Shown here: positions 50,901 through 53,124 of the stretch, piece by piece
How the letters are laid out: each line of letters starts with the position of its first letter
How positions within the stretch are numbered: the first letter of the stretch is position 1
NCBI RefSeq assembly: GCF_026151205.1
Contig: NC_087076.1
Location: 21,446,828-21,510,827, forward strand
From: Bolinopsis microptera
Taxonomy: Eukaryota > Ctenophora > Tentaculata > Lobata > Bolinopsidae
Length of the DNA stretch: 64,000 nucleotides
Direction of reading: 5' to 3'
Made by a program: the position numbers and the translations under genes
Notes under the pieces: model-generated
The model's database searches: none
What the model saw: the letters and a program-made list of their open reading frames with translations, nothing else
Told to the model about the DNA's origin: nothing

Positions 50901-51204
50901 TATAGGCGCGGCTGCACTGCGGGCACCGGTGGACGGTTGGGGTCCGGGACCCCCTCAAAAGTTTGGTCATGGGTCTTAGTTTGTTGGTCAACTGCTATTA
51001 TTATTATTGTCAGAATCAAGTTTCATAAAAATTTCAGGCTGGACGGCGGACAGTTCAAACATTAGGTAATGGATATTGTATAAGCCATTTTTGACCTTAT
51101 CTCCGCTGGACTGACGTACGCAATATGTGAAAAGATCCCTTGTGTAATGTGTAACCATGGTAACAATACTGTAACCATGGTAACAATACTGGACTCACCT
51201 TCAT
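7933..51204 (-). CDS. Large single-pass receptor gene (trefoil-CCP-FNIII-TM), full extent
   Basis: The gene has 31 exon positions; four alternative exons fill position 25 and two fill position 13. All junctions keep phase, and the CDS with exons 13b and 25a is 5217 nt (1738 residues). Approximate layout by residue: signal peptide 1-18, unassigned region 19-296, P-type trefoil 297-357, seven CCP-like modules 358-910, four FNIII-like domains 911-1397, CCP-like 1398-1478, transmembrane ~1490-1513, cytoplasmic tail to 1738. The protein should sit in the plasma membrane with the N-terminus outside. The domain mix recalls invertebrate recognition or immune receptors with CCP modules, but I do not recognise an ortholog and no ligand can be named. 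Weakest point: the join of exon 4 to exon 5 across ~20 kb of repeats rests only on strand and phase. If it fails, this is two genes. Missed exons are possible. Confidence 0.75.
8023..9118. other. Introns 30 and 29 of the receptor gene
   Basis: These stretches hold no recognisable exon or element apart from exon 30. Open frames on the plus strand (for example 8693-9067) lack protein-like composition. Confidence 0.6.
8172..8220 (-). CDS. Receptor exon 30: cytoplasmic tail
   Basis: Phase 2 to 0, 49 nt, acceptor CTTTGCAG, donor GTAAGT. It encodes QPDIPAKEANGDNVSM after completing the Ser codon split with exon 29. Confidence 0.84.
9119..9418 (-). CDS. Receptor exon 29: cytoplasmic tail with YINL motif and 12-residue repeats
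   Basis: A symmetric phase 2-2 exon of 300 nt with acceptor TTATTTAAAG and donor GTAAGA. Near its start is QDAIYINLAK (YINL at 9373-9384). This is a YxxL half-ITAM-like motif and also a YxN Grb2-SH2-type site. It is followed by five to six copies of a 12-residue Ser/Glu/Lys unit (TDSNKLESPQSE), each 36 bp. The upstream acceptor was chosen because nearer AGs give a stop or the wrong phase. Confidence 0.82.
9135..9360 (+). repeat. In-frame 36-bp minisatellite within exon 29
   Basis: Tandem units containing TTTGTTGCTATCAGTTTCCG, the last copies diverged. The period of 36 bp preserves the frame, so tail length can vary between alleles. Confidence 0.85.
10087..10182 (-). CDS. Receptor exon 28: cytoplasmic tail with NPYA motif
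   Basis: A symmetric phase 2-2 exon of 96 nt with acceptor TATCTAG and donor GTAAGT. It is acidic and Pro-containing (IPADEAPVDEAELTD) and ends ENPYANAD, a second NPY motif. Confidence 0.84.
11080..11145 (-). CDS. Receptor exon 27: cytoplasmic tail with NPYY motif
   Basis: A symmetric phase 2-2 exon of 66 nt with acceptor TCTGCAG and donor GTAAGT. It contains EAWRNPYYRDTDETE. NPxY-type motifs can bind PTB-domain adaptors when the tyrosine is modified; this is family knowledge, not shown here. Confidence 0.84.
11780..11839 (-). CDS. Receptor exon 26: cytoplasmic tail
   Basis: A symmetric phase 2-2 exon of 60 nt with acceptor CCTTTAG and donor GTAAGT. It encodes a Gly-rich hinge (RGGGGTENG) and QKYSPRDN. 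Its first base completes the split basic codon of whichever transmembrane exon is used. Confidence 0.83.
12863..12953 (-). CDS. Receptor exon 25d: transmembrane exon, alternative d
   Basis: Phase 1 to 2, 91 nt, the shortest of the four. It has almost no stalk (DGLQD) before IIIGVVVAIVVVLLLIMCIV and a VIIKK end. The donor is GTAGGT and the acceptor TATCCAG. It is nearest to the shared cytoplasmic exons. Confidence 0.8.
12972..13068 (+). repeat. 10-bp tandem repeat next to exon 25d
   Basis: About ten units alternating GTTACCACGG and GTTACCACAG start 18 bp upstream (gene sense) of the exon 25d acceptor. More scattered copies follow at 13155-13215. Confidence 0.88.
13281..13472 (+). pseudogene. 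Possible protein-coding fragment of unknown origin, plus strand
   Basis: An open frame of about 63 codons ends at a TAG (13470-13472). Its composition is protein-like (IGKTPQHEQINKLDV, DVDRNPIYKKYIASSRADEL). It lies antisense inside the intron between exons 25d and 25c. No family is recognised. It could be a mobile-element remnant or a chance frame. Confidence 0.3.
13458..13865 (+). repeat. 17-bp satellite array flanked by a 19-bp direct repeat
   Basis: About 22 identical copies of TTACCTAGCAACACTAG occupy 13477-13848. The 19-bp sequence CTGGGCAGATACTAGGCTG flanks it on both sides (13458-13476 and 13847-13865). The array lies between transmembrane exons 25d and 25c. Confidence 0.95.
14020..14143 (-). 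CDS. Receptor exon 25c: transmembrane exon, alternative c
   Basis: Phase 1 to 2, 124 nt. A DPDVEAVTDGSRTG stalk precedes LVAGIIVAVILILLIIVIII, then VVKRR. The donor GTTGGC is weak. The acceptor CCCACAG is preceded by GGTAACCAT tandem repeats instead of a pyrimidine tract. Confidence 0.78.
14151..14180 (+). repeat. Short GGTTACCAT tandem repeat at exon 25c acceptor
   Basis: Three to four copies of GGTTACCAT sit directly upstream (gene sense) of the exon 25c splice acceptor, where a pyrimidine tract would be expected. Confidence 0.85.
14403..14510 (+). repeat. Second, interrupted TTACCTAG repeat array
   Basis: Units of the 17-bp TTACCTAGCAACACTAG sequence alternate with TTACCTAGTTTG/CTTG variants, about seven units, between exons 25c and 25b. 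Confidence 0.85.
15085..15202 (-). CDS. Receptor exon 25b: transmembrane exon, alternative b
   Basis: Phase 1 to 2, 118 nt. It has a Glu-Pro repeat stalk (PVPEPEPSTG), then GGAIAGIVIAVIILLLLIII ending in CCVR. The CCV pair could be palmitoylated (inference). The donor GTTTGG is weak and the acceptor has a poor pyrimidine tract. Confidence 0.78.
15962..16082 (-). CDS. Receptor exon 25a: transmembrane exon, alternative a
   Basis: Phase 1 to 2, 121 nt. An acidic/Thr-rich juxtamembrane segment (EAATNTQESD) precedes the helix VVVGIVLGILAVLIIVGIIL, which is followed by the basic stop-transfer YKRNK. The donor is a perfect GTGAGT; the acceptor CCACCGTAG is C-rich. It is the closest to exon 24 and has the best donor of the four. 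Confidence 0.85.
16085..16215 (+). repeat. Imperfect GGTGGTGGGTGTTAGTTCC repeat
   Basis: About six imperfect 19-20 bp units lie directly upstream (gene sense) of the exon 25a acceptor. In gene sense they are C/A-rich and may serve as its pyrimidine-type tract. Confidence 0.8.
16218..16800. other. Intron between exons 24 and 25a
   Basis: No exon, mobile element or recognised repeat was found. Some short plus-strand frames exist with no protein-like features. Confidence 0.55.
16817..16937 (-). CDS. Receptor exon 24: membrane-proximal CCP, second half
   Basis: Phase 0 to 1, donor GTATGT. It has SVFCLAAGWGDYIECVEV, the third and fourth Cys with a Trp between, as in sushi modules. Its phase-1 end is the splice source for each of the four transmembrane exons. 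Confidence 0.82.
17125..17246 (-). CDS. Receptor exon 23: membrane-proximal CCP, first half
   Basis: Phase 1 to 0, acceptor CTCTCCAG, donor GTAAGA. It has Cys1 (ACSKSTL) and ends VPFTLTCP. Confidence 0.82.
17512..18045 (-). CDS. Receptor exon 22: FNIII domain 4 with acidic repeat and furin site
   Basis: A phase 1-1 exon of 534 nt with acceptor TTTCTCTCAG and donor GTAAGT. It starts PTLPTPID, then FNIII strands (FTYRLKVSKK), then about seven copies of an 8-residue acidic unit (DDTSSESE, 24 bp per copy, at 17685-17875). RRKR/D follows (codons 17651-17662), a furin-type cleavage consensus, and the fold resumes with GLESNVVYKISMTS. The inserted repeat sits in a loop of the domain. Ser-Glu-Ser-Glu stretches are favoured by secretory-pathway (Fam20C-like) kinases; use here is inference. 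Confidence 0.85.
17685..17875 (+). repeat. In-frame 24-bp minisatellite within exon 22
   Basis: Tandem CTCACTTTCGCTGCTGGTAT + CATC units, about seven near-identical copies. The 24-bp period keeps the coding frame, so copy number can change without disrupting the protein. Confidence 0.9.
18188..18359 (-). CDS. Receptor exon 21: FNIII domain 3, second part
   Basis: Phase 0 to 1, acceptor TTTCAG, donor GTGAGG. It carries LTPLTEYTFTVTVL, a clear FNIII signature. Confidence 0.85.
18503..18606 (-). CDS. Receptor exon 20: FNIII domain 3, first part
   Basis: Phase 1 to 0, acceptor TTTTTAG, donor GTAAGT. It encodes HASATITDVEVSSTARDVTI, the A-B strands of an FNIII fold. Confidence 0.82.
18872..19006 (-). 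CDS. Receptor exon 19: FNIII-like domain 2, second part
   Basis: A phase 1-1 exon of 135 nt with acceptor GTTTTAG. It contains LEPLKSYVVVISSSTEKG, matching the L-x-P-x-x-x-Y-x-V-x-V FNIII signature. Confidence 0.83.
19037..21169 (+). CDS. Reverse transcriptase ORF of the truncated element
   Basis: The 710-codon frame is uninterrupted. RT motifs appear in order: NNRGITLRSTASKLYQIII, NQCGFRKNRSCIDQI, FVDFKAAFDSIDRNY (first catalytic Asp), QGDIQGPPLFNVCLN, TDYADDMAVL (YADD active site), GLRINGKKTEAM and FTYLGTIISSDG, then ILLYGSEVWNT and RLRWFGHVTRMP of the C-terminal region. The only upstream ATG (19037) lies in the host target duplication, so this start is accidental. Clade uncertain (CR1/Jockey/RTE-like). 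The intact frame suggests recent insertion. Confidence 0.88.
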   Translation: MEENLDGEWTLVKDTIKEVSMEVLGERPRRRKQQHLSQETKRLIAERSKIKQMAPSDNNNRSEYSRANKLVKKSCRKDDENWALRVAADLETAAVHGRQREVWQRIKTLSGKKNRKSTAVRDKSGKLIADPSAQRERWGEHFSELLNPPPTNADLSDLDHLEVVPCFPYLGDGDGPPTRLEILNCLKKLKNHKSAGIDEISNEQLKYGASGLVDRMEKLFSKVWNSEAVPDDWLKGIVIIVPKKGDTSHCSNNRGITLRSTASKLYQIIILQRMSDGLESLLRDNQCGFRKNRSCIDQIYSLRTTIHNCIEYNLPLYVNFVDFKAAFDSIDRNYIWKAFSHYGLPCKYIRIIQAFFNGTVSAVRHNGELSEWFEVSSGSGQGDIQGPPLFNVCLNVAAERTESNKVVSHGAVLQRSISPLVDDITVLDTDYADDMAVLDNSEEGLQETTDLLCMYGAQGGLRINGKKTEAMVIGKATSQRPYTKEATVNITVEDTPVQQVSDFTYLGTIISSDGTIDRELSARIQKASGAFNQLSNIWKNRNIQSYTKIRIYKAAVLTILLYGSEVWNTTNKQLHRFEVFHQRCLRRILRIRWLDRVRNTEVLERAKINPVETFIGANRLRWFGHVTRMPDTRLPKYLLNWTPAHGRRSRGRPRKNWRKCLLEDAAAFTGNTDIDLEGASEMASDRKLWREMIRHKRGSLVQATRMIEET
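19043..21183 (+). mobile_element. 5'-truncated non-LTR retrotransposon with 11-bp target duplication
   Basis: The element is bounded by GTACGATGGAG at 19032-19042 and 21184-21194. It begins in the linker between endonuclease and reverse transcriptase, so the endonuclease is missing, and ends just after the stop with a short CAAGTACAAGTAA tail. It lies antisense in the intron between receptor exons 18 and 19. 5' truncation is the usual outcome of target-primed reverse transcription. Confidence 0.9.
21458..21625 (-). CDS. Receptor exon 18: FNIII-like domain 2, first part
   Basis: A phase 1-1 exon of 168 nt with acceptor CTTCAG and donor GTAAGT. It shows a beta-strand pattern (DVTISVVGAKTVTMIF). 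The intron after it (19007-21457) contains an antisense retrotransposon. Confidence 0.8.
21793..22055 (-). CDS. Receptor exon 17: FNIII-like domain 1, second part
   Basis: Phase 2 to 1, acceptor AATTCAG, donor GTATTT. It contains WKIYEVQVAD and a final GFYVGPPPLDAG linker that resembles an interdomain boundary. Two Cys (IICTI, YDCPY) may pair. Confidence 0.75.
22348..22432 (-). CDS. Receptor exon 16: FNIII-like domain 1, first part
   Basis: Phase 1 to 2, acceptor TACTTCAG, donor GTAAGT. It begins VPKLGAPTAS, a typical Pro-rich domain start, followed by a beta-rich segment. Confidence 0.75.
22944..23187 (-). CDS. Receptor exon 15: CCP module 7
   Basis: Phase 0 to 1, acceptor CTTTTCAG, donor GTAAGT. 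LGEQVVITC, YAECKTD and KDWC give Cys2-4 of module 7; the tryptophan near the last Cys is typical of sushi. Confidence 0.84.
23421..23462 (+). repeat. GTAACCATGGTAAC cluster
   Basis: Short run of GTAACCATGGTAACAATGGT in the intron after exon 14, another instance of the GGTTACC-type motif seen across the window. A similar cluster is at 24790-24830. Confidence 0.6.
23532..23654 (-). CDS. Receptor exon 14: CCP module 6 second half, start of module 7
   Basis: A phase 0-0 exon of 123 nt. VQFQCKD, FEAECGT and LKKCYP give Cys2-4 of module 6; PSCS gives Cys1 of module 7. The donor is GTTAGT and the acceptor TTACCAG has a weak pyrimidine tract. Confidence 0.78.
24113..24216 (-). CDS. Receptor exon 13b: alternative first half of CCP module 6
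   Basis: Phase 1 to 0, acceptor CTTTCAG, donor GTAAGT. It encodes Cys1 (PCSLIGLDYS) and ends LINPGEK, directly before the second Cys supplied by exon 14. The consensus donor makes it the likely default choice over 13a. Confidence 0.8.
24287..24417 (-). CDS. Receptor exon 13a: alternative first half of CCP module 6, GC donor
   Basis: Phase 1 to 0, acceptor TTTTTTTCAG. It encodes Cys1 (MCQLPVKSEL) and ends SIPPNTK at AAG/GCAAGC, a GC-type donor. No matching second-half exon follows before exon 13b, only 70 bp away. Using both would break the frame (0 out, 1 in), so 13a and 13b look mutually exclusive. It could instead be a dying exon. Confidence 0.65.
24425..25125. other. Intron between exons 12 and 13a
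   Basis: No exon or recognised element beyond the GGTTAC/GTAACC-type cluster near 24790-24830. Confidence 0.55.
25133..25364 (-). CDS. Receptor exon 12: CCP module 5
   Basis: Phase 0 to 1, acceptor TTTTCGCAG, donor GTAAGT. It carries Cys in LSGCKQG, KFFCDAS and LIKCY, completing module 5 whose first Cys is in exon 11. The out phase of 1 fits either exon 13a or 13b. Confidence 0.83.
25741..25970 (-). CDS. Receptor exon 11: CCP module 4 and start of module 5
   Basis: Phase 1 to 0, acceptor CTTTCAG, donor GTAAGT. Module 4 has Cys in DCPLT, YELGCENG, EIECEE and QSCHAP; the next Cys (APCDI) starts module 5. The exon is rich in Asp and Glu. Confidence 0.83.
26644..26868 (-). CDS. Receptor exon 10: CCP module 3, whole module
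   Basis: A symmetric phase 1-1 exon of 225 nt holding a full four-Cys module: CDTSG, VGQKINYQC, ELDC, ITEC. The acceptor is GTTTTCAG and the donor GTACGT. It is the only ectodomain CCP carried by a single self-contained exon, so it can be skipped in frame. Confidence 0.85.
27140..27344 (+). mobile_element. Partial copy of the 46.9-kb foldback element
   Basis: It matches the right half of 46896-47222: GTCACGTGACG, GCCCATAACTATCCAGGGAA, GTGATTCGGAATCAGCGTCC and TTTGGGCGAGCGATTTAGTG. The left inverted arm is absent. CCCTAACCCTAAC lies just to its left. Confidence 0.75.
27590..27692 (-). CDS. Receptor exon 9: CCP module 2, second half
   Basis: Phase 0 to 1, acceptor TTTTCAG, donor GTAAGT. It begins LECKPGYGR, a classic sushi C-x-x-G-Y motif, and has Cys3 (IKCSG) and Cys4 (KKCY). 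Confidence 0.85.
27943..28034 (-). CDS. Receptor exon 8: CCP module 2, first half
   Basis: Phase 1 to 0, acceptor TTTTTCAG, donor GTGAGT. It contains Cys1 (ACTKPT) and ends in YPAGTEIN just before the second Cys, a characteristic split of sushi modules. Confidence 0.82.
28193..28329 (-). CDS. Receptor exon 7: CCP module 1, second part
   Basis: Phase 2 to 1, acceptor TTCCAG, donor GTGAGT. It joins exon 6 exactly (AT + G gives Met) and supplies Cys in VSFNCIQD and LVKCE. Confidence 0.8.
28816..28984 (-). CDS. Receptor exon 6: CCP module 1, first part
   Basis: Phase 1 to 2, acceptor CTTCAG, donor GTAAGT. It holds Cys1 (CKLEGN) and a Cys in LGQAVTFKCKQD, the usual G-x-x-V-x-F-x-C of sushi modules. 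Confidence 0.8.
29141..29323 (-). CDS. Receptor exon 5: P-type trefoil domain
   Basis: A phase 1-1 exon of 183 nt with acceptor TTTATTTCAG and donor GTAAGT. The six-cysteine pattern C-x(11)-C-x(14)-C-x(4)-CC-x(7)-C, with CNLIHCCW and a following RC, matches the P-type trefoil signature (a CC pair followed by an aromatic residue). Trefoil domains are secreted or ectodomain modules involved in mucin or glycan contacts. It is complete within one exon. Confidence 0.8.
29324..30563. other. Right-hand part of the 20-kb intron 4 before the retrotransposon
   Basis: No exon recognised. A GAAACT microsatellite lies at 29608-29658. The palindrome GTGACCACGTGGTCAC (with CACGTG) lies within 30284-30315. 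A 30-bp repeat, three copies, lies at 30432-30520. Confidence 0.6.
30432..30520 (+). repeat. 30-bp tandem repeat
   Basis: Three copies of GCAAAACAACACTCTCAGAT + CCAGACACGT, next to the retrotransposon insertion site. Confidence 0.85.
30576..33679 (-). mobile_element. Apparently intact non-LTR retrotransposon with 12-bp target duplication
   Basis: GGACACACTTAA flanks the element at 30564-30575 and 33680-33691. It is 3104 bp with a single ORF coding for endonuclease plus reverse transcriptase, and almost no 3' UTR. After the stop comes CTCCGACATAG and a TAG/AGT trinucleotide tail. This compact layout is typical of the RTE clade. It lies in sense orientation in receptor intron 4. Two other 3' ends of this family are in the window (1-137 and ~57500-57757). 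Confidence 0.92.
30599..33412 (-). CDS. Endonuclease-reverse transcriptase ORF (RTE-like)
   Basis: 937 codons from the first ATG; the frame is open further up to about 33564 and includes GTLNVRTIREQ, the conserved first motif of APE-type endonucleases, so the true start may be upstream of the ATG. Endonuclease motifs: GIQEHR, VVGDLNAH and GSDHRVV. RT motifs: NYRGISLSSLVAKSL, NGFRPGRSTTQQ, TFIDFKKAFDSVHR, GVLQGDTLAPYLFAIVIDY, VDFADDIAL (active-site FADD), GLHINEGKTKVM, then LLYGSETWTLT and a C-terminal region without a zinc knuckle. No stop or frameshift is visible, so it may be autonomous. Confidence 0.9.
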   Translation of the reverse strand: MRDSGVHILGIQEHRVVHSTEIEYQDLGSSHLITTSAWRTSNGAAAGGVGIVLDKKTVFNSLISVYSHDRRTMVANFAGNPVTTVIVTYSPTEGATVDEAENYYDSLGGAIDQIPAHNLLFVVGDLNAHVSSSGNWTSFHKGPANRNGRLLEDMLLERQLEITNTRFQKRRGKLWTYLSDMSQSKSQIDFIICRKKWRNSVKNSEAYGSFHSIGSDHRVVVARVKLSLRISKTEKRAPVLDWSKLKTDIALQERYTVEVKNRFSILEKDDQTATERYQCFIDANRTTSRLLLPEKEKKKRCKISATPSVEIARLKLRECSIKYHSDATEDNRIAVQEGKQKLGDAYQAAKEHLLEGQVRELEEASWQGRHAKSWTMINKITGKAPSYTGKIKGNSPTERVQKWKDYFATLLGSPPTVENAEEDIDPVHPPLNIGTEPFTLDEYRKAKSSIKEGKAWGDDNIAPEVLKRCDLDQIVLDFCNNALLKGEKPDQWSTANIIPIPKKGDLSEPMNYRGISLSSLVAKSLNKMVLNRLKPEIETILRRNQNGFRPGRSTTQQILVLRRLIEGVKSRKLPAVLTFIDFKKAFDSVHRGKMLKILEAYGIPDKIVQLIRLMYEKTMAKVLTPDGETELFEILAGVLQGDTLAPYLFAIVIDYCMRQAIGDDAERLGLTLERRKSRRVGPKIITDVDFADDIALISEDMDKANEFLLRVESAAASVGLHINEGKTKVMTLNMEDRSSDLQSRSGEAIENVDDFIYLGSWIESTDREIGVRKGKAWGALHRLKDIWKSKLSKSLKIRLFIAACESVLLYGSETWTLTKAQEKSLDGTYTKMLRMVLGISWKDKVSNITLYGSLPRLSNKLRSRRLKMAGHCIRHPELLASDLVLWEPTHGRAQQGRPRQSYLSMLLKEVGTNSKEELRTLMRDRDIWRGFSGVDRT
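33990..35183 (+). repeat. 24-bp satellite, homogeneous block
   Basis: About 50 near-perfect copies of AAACTGGTGCAGTGAGATAC + AGTA. Variants fall at fixed positions (AAA/GAA/GGA and GCA/TTA, GGT/AGT). A higher-order repeat of 9-10 monomers (about 216-240 bp) is visible at 34708-35165. Because 24 is a multiple of three, long chance ORFs (TGAVRYSK and inverse) run through it. Confidence 0.95.
35184..35267. other. Non-satellite interruption
   Basis: About 84 bp of unrelated sequence separates the homogeneous satellite block from the long diverged block. No coding or element signature is visible. Confidence 0.8.
35268..46895 (+). repeat. 24-bp satellite, long block with many single-base indels
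   Basis: About 480 copies of the same monomer, now with frequent GGA variants and many one-base insertions or deletions that break the chance ORFs. It ends at the left arm of a foldback element. Indel density far above that of the adjacent homogeneous block may be real decay or uncorrected long-read error. Confidence 0.93.
46896..47222 (+). mobile_element. Foldback element with 101-bp inverted arms
   Basis: The left arm 46896-46996 and right arm 47122-47222 are near-perfect inverses (GCTCCTTACTAAATCGCTCG ... CGAGCGATTAGTAGGAGC). The spacer contains GTCACGTGAC. It directly abuts the satellite. Half copies are at 5398-5577 and 27140-27344, so this is a dispersed family. Confidence 0.9.
47223..48700. 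other. Low-complexity, probably poorly assembled stretch
   Basis: Homopolymer-rich sequence surrounds a CA/CCA-rich block (47755-48180) with CACACA runs and long C and A runs. Frames such as 47542-48174 encode only Pro/Thr/His/Lys low-complexity and are not genes. Confidence 0.75.
48709..48903 (+). mobile_element. Foldback (MITE-like) hairpin element
   Basis: The ends are GTTCTAGGGGCC and GGTCCCTAGAAC, with nested inverted blocks (AGGCCTTTCAAATTTTTTAT and its inverse; CTTGGACCTCG and CGAGGTCCAGG) around a short T-rich loop. No coding capacity. Confidence 0.8.
49231..49398 (-). CDS. Receptor exon 4: N-terminal ectodomain, unassigned
   Basis: A phase 1-1 exon of 168 nt with acceptor AAATTTCAG and donor GTGAGT. 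It is Asn/Asp-rich with one Cys (NKCINIAN) and no recognised domain. The next same-strand exon with matching phase is exon 5 at 29323, 19.9 kb away. Confidence 0.78.
49551..49800 (-). repeat. Dispersed repeat, inverted relative to ~50.86-51.00 kb
   Basis: In minus sense it contains TATGGGTATGGCTGCACCGG ... GACCCCCTCAAAAGTT. The plus strand at 50855-50990 has the related GGCTGCACTGCGGGCACCGG ... GACCCCCTCAAAAGTT. A 28-base C run follows at 49824-49851. Confidence 0.6.
49918..50463 (-). CDS. Receptor exon 3: N-terminal ectodomain, unassigned
   Basis: A phase 1-1 exon of 546 nt with strong sites (TTTCAG, GTAAGT). It encodes 182 residues rich in beta-strand-like alternation and Thr/Ser/Asp, with Cys in VTLECRA and SADCTAA and the motif TISWDLL. 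This could be one or two Ig- or FNIII-like folds, but I see no diagnostic signature. Symmetric phase allows duplication or skipping. Confidence 0.82.
50604..50772 (-). CDS. Receptor exon 2: signal peptide core
   Basis: Phase 0 to 1, acceptor CTATCAG, donor GTGAGT. It encodes the hydrophobic core WTLVLLLIGVTETA, predicted to be cleaved near TETA/HF, then HFCFPKQIEWTGAEAF and a Leu/Phe-rich stretch. No known domain is recognised after the signal. Confidence 0.8.
50855..51000 (+). repeat. Dispersed repeat, partner of 49551-49800
   Basis: It lies in intron 1 of the receptor gene and shares GGCTGCAC, CACCGGTG and GACCCCCTCAAAAGTT with its partner in the opposite orientation. Confidence 0.55.
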
Positions 51205-51250
51205 GTCTAATAGCTGTGCACCGTCAATAGTCGTTACTGTTTTGATCAAT
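51199..51250 (-). CDS. Receptor exon 1: start codon and 5' UTR
   Basis: ATG AAG is followed at once by a consensus donor (GTGAGT, 51198-51193). Spliced to exon 2 it yields MKTWTLVLLLIGVTETA, a textbook signal peptide, which is why this ATG was chosen. The frame is open upstream with no in-frame stop nearby, so a longer N-terminus is possible. The 5' limit is not known. The start of intron 1 carries two copies of GTAACCATGGTAACAATACT. Confidence 0.7.
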
Positions 51251-51369
51251 CCTAGCCTATAATGATATTCAAGGTTATAATGCTTTTAGAAACGAAGGGA
51301 AACACAAAATGCAAGGCTTGAAATCTTCGTAAAACTACATCATGAGAGCCTGTAAAACATTTAAGATAC

Positions 51370-51475
51370 CTTACTCGGGAATATTATAGCGGGTTAATTT
51401 ATGACTGGGAAAATTAATAACCGGGAAAAATATGGCGGAATTTCCCAAAACCCGCCAAATTATCCCGGTCATGTA
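51370..51475 (+). repeat. MITE-like repeat, copy 1
   Basis: It contains TTACTCGGGAATATTATAGC, CCGGGAAAAATATGGCGGAA and AAAACCCGCCAAATTATCCC, which are repeated in opposite orientation at 53125-53226. Confidence 0.65.
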
Positions 51476-51699
51476 TTTACCGGTGGCCGACCTTTCAAGC
51501 TTTTTTTCAGAGGTCAACAAATTTTCAACCGAAATTTCTGTTTTTGTTACTTGTTAAAGAAGTTATTTCAATTTACAGTTACTGATATTACTCAGAAATA
51601 GAAAAAAAGACACGTCTAGTATTTAAAGGAAAATAAATCTATAGCAATAATAAGTCAAATCTTCATTAAAGCGTATTCTCATTCTCATTATCGCTAATG

Positions 51700-52680
51700 T
51701 CGGGAGCAGGACTATTGAGCGGTGGACTGTTAAGCGTAGGACTGTAGGTCGGTGAAGGTCGGAAGTAGGACTGTAGAGCGGTGTCAAATCGCCAGGGTAG
51801 GACTCTAGAGCGGCCGCCCTTATAGATCTCACAACATGAGGACTTTAGAGCGGTACGATCCTAAAATGAGGACTGTAGAGCGGTGGACTGTAGGCCGGTG
51901 AAGGTCGGAAGTAGGACTGTAGAGCGGCCTTCCCTTATAGATCCCATAACATGAGGACTCTCGAATTTGATATACGAAAACTGGATACTCCGTGATATTT
52001 ATACCATACCTTCGAAATCCTAACAAGATATCGCACTGCGATGGGATCTGATCTGAATCAGTCCCGTCACCAGATTGATGAACATGAGATATCCTTAGTA
52101 GGCGCTAAAGCGTCACGCGATGCGATCCTCATTCATAAATGATCTGCACGAACTAGCAGGAGTTGCACTCTGTGGGCACGGCGAGAAGGCCTCCCTCATT
52201 AAGTAAGAGGCCAGAAACCGTTGACCAGAACAGAGAGAGAGAGAGATCTGCACGAACTTGATCGGTACTCTACTTAGCGAAATCACATTGATACGAACAG
52301 TTCAATGTATAACTTAGCTTTGTTGAGTGTTCAATCTTCAAATTTTCAACTGCTATAGAGTCCTTATGTTATAGGATGGTACCGCTCTAGAGTCCTCATG
52401 TTTATGGGATCTATAAGGGAGGGCCGCTCTACAGTCCTACTTCCGACCTTCACCGGCCTACATGTACAGTCCACCGCTCGCGCTCAACAGTCCACCGCTC
52501 TACAGTCCTCATTTTAGGATCGTACCGCTCTAAAGTCCTCATGTTGTGAGATCTATAAGGGCGGCCGCTCTAGAGTCCTACCCTGGCGATTTGACACCGC
52601 TCTACAGTCCTACTTTCGACCTTCACCGACCTACAGTCCTACGCTCAACAGTCCTCCGCTCAATAGTCCTACAGCCCTAA
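51700..52680. mobile_element. Large inverted repeat built of AGGACTGTAGAGCGG units
   Basis: The left arm (about 51700-51965) and right arm (about 52375-52675) are inverse copies sharing GTCAAATCGCCAGGGTAGGA, GAGCGGCCGCCCTTATAGAT and TAAAATGAGGACTGTAGAGC. Each arm is itself composed of short sub-repeats. A ~400-bp unrelated spacer separates them. It lies just upstream of receptor exon 1. Confidence 0.88.
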
Positions 52681-52684
52681 TGAC

Positions 52685-52948
52685 CCCTCCATTATCATTA
52701 TTGATATCCCCCTGCTGCTGACCGTCAAATTCGAAGTTGTATTGTTGTCTTAACAAGACTTTCATTTTGTCCGCTAATGGGGCTACTGCTCTGAAGGTCA
52801 GCCGGAGCTTAATTTCCTGCCCACCGCTTGGTATTGGGGAACGTCTTGGCTTTGCATCTTCAACTGCTCCAGTAATCAATCCACCGTGGACCATGAAATA
52901 GTGGCACAGTTTACTCACTTCATGGGCAAGAAAAGTGATAATCACGGT
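52685..52948 (-). pseudogene. Exon-like ORF of unknown function
   Basis: It follows an acceptor-like CAGATTTCAG. The frame encodes about 85 residues of protein-like sequence (TVIITFLAHEVSKLCHYFM ... GQEIKLRLTFRAVAPLADKM) before running into the inverted repeat. No convincing donor was found. It could be a lost 5' exon of the receptor, part of a neighbour, or a pseudo-exon cut off by the inverted-repeat insertion. Confidence 0.4.
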
Positions 52949-53124
52949 CCACCCTGAAATCTGATTTCTATAACCAAATTGTGATTTTTATAACGAAATT
53001 ATGGTAGCAACCGCCAATAAAGTTACAGCCCTCCATCCACTGCTTCAAAAGTCTTCTCTAGCACATATGAGACTTCAGGTAAAATATGATGATCACCACC
53101 CCCTTGGAACCCCATAATCTGAGT

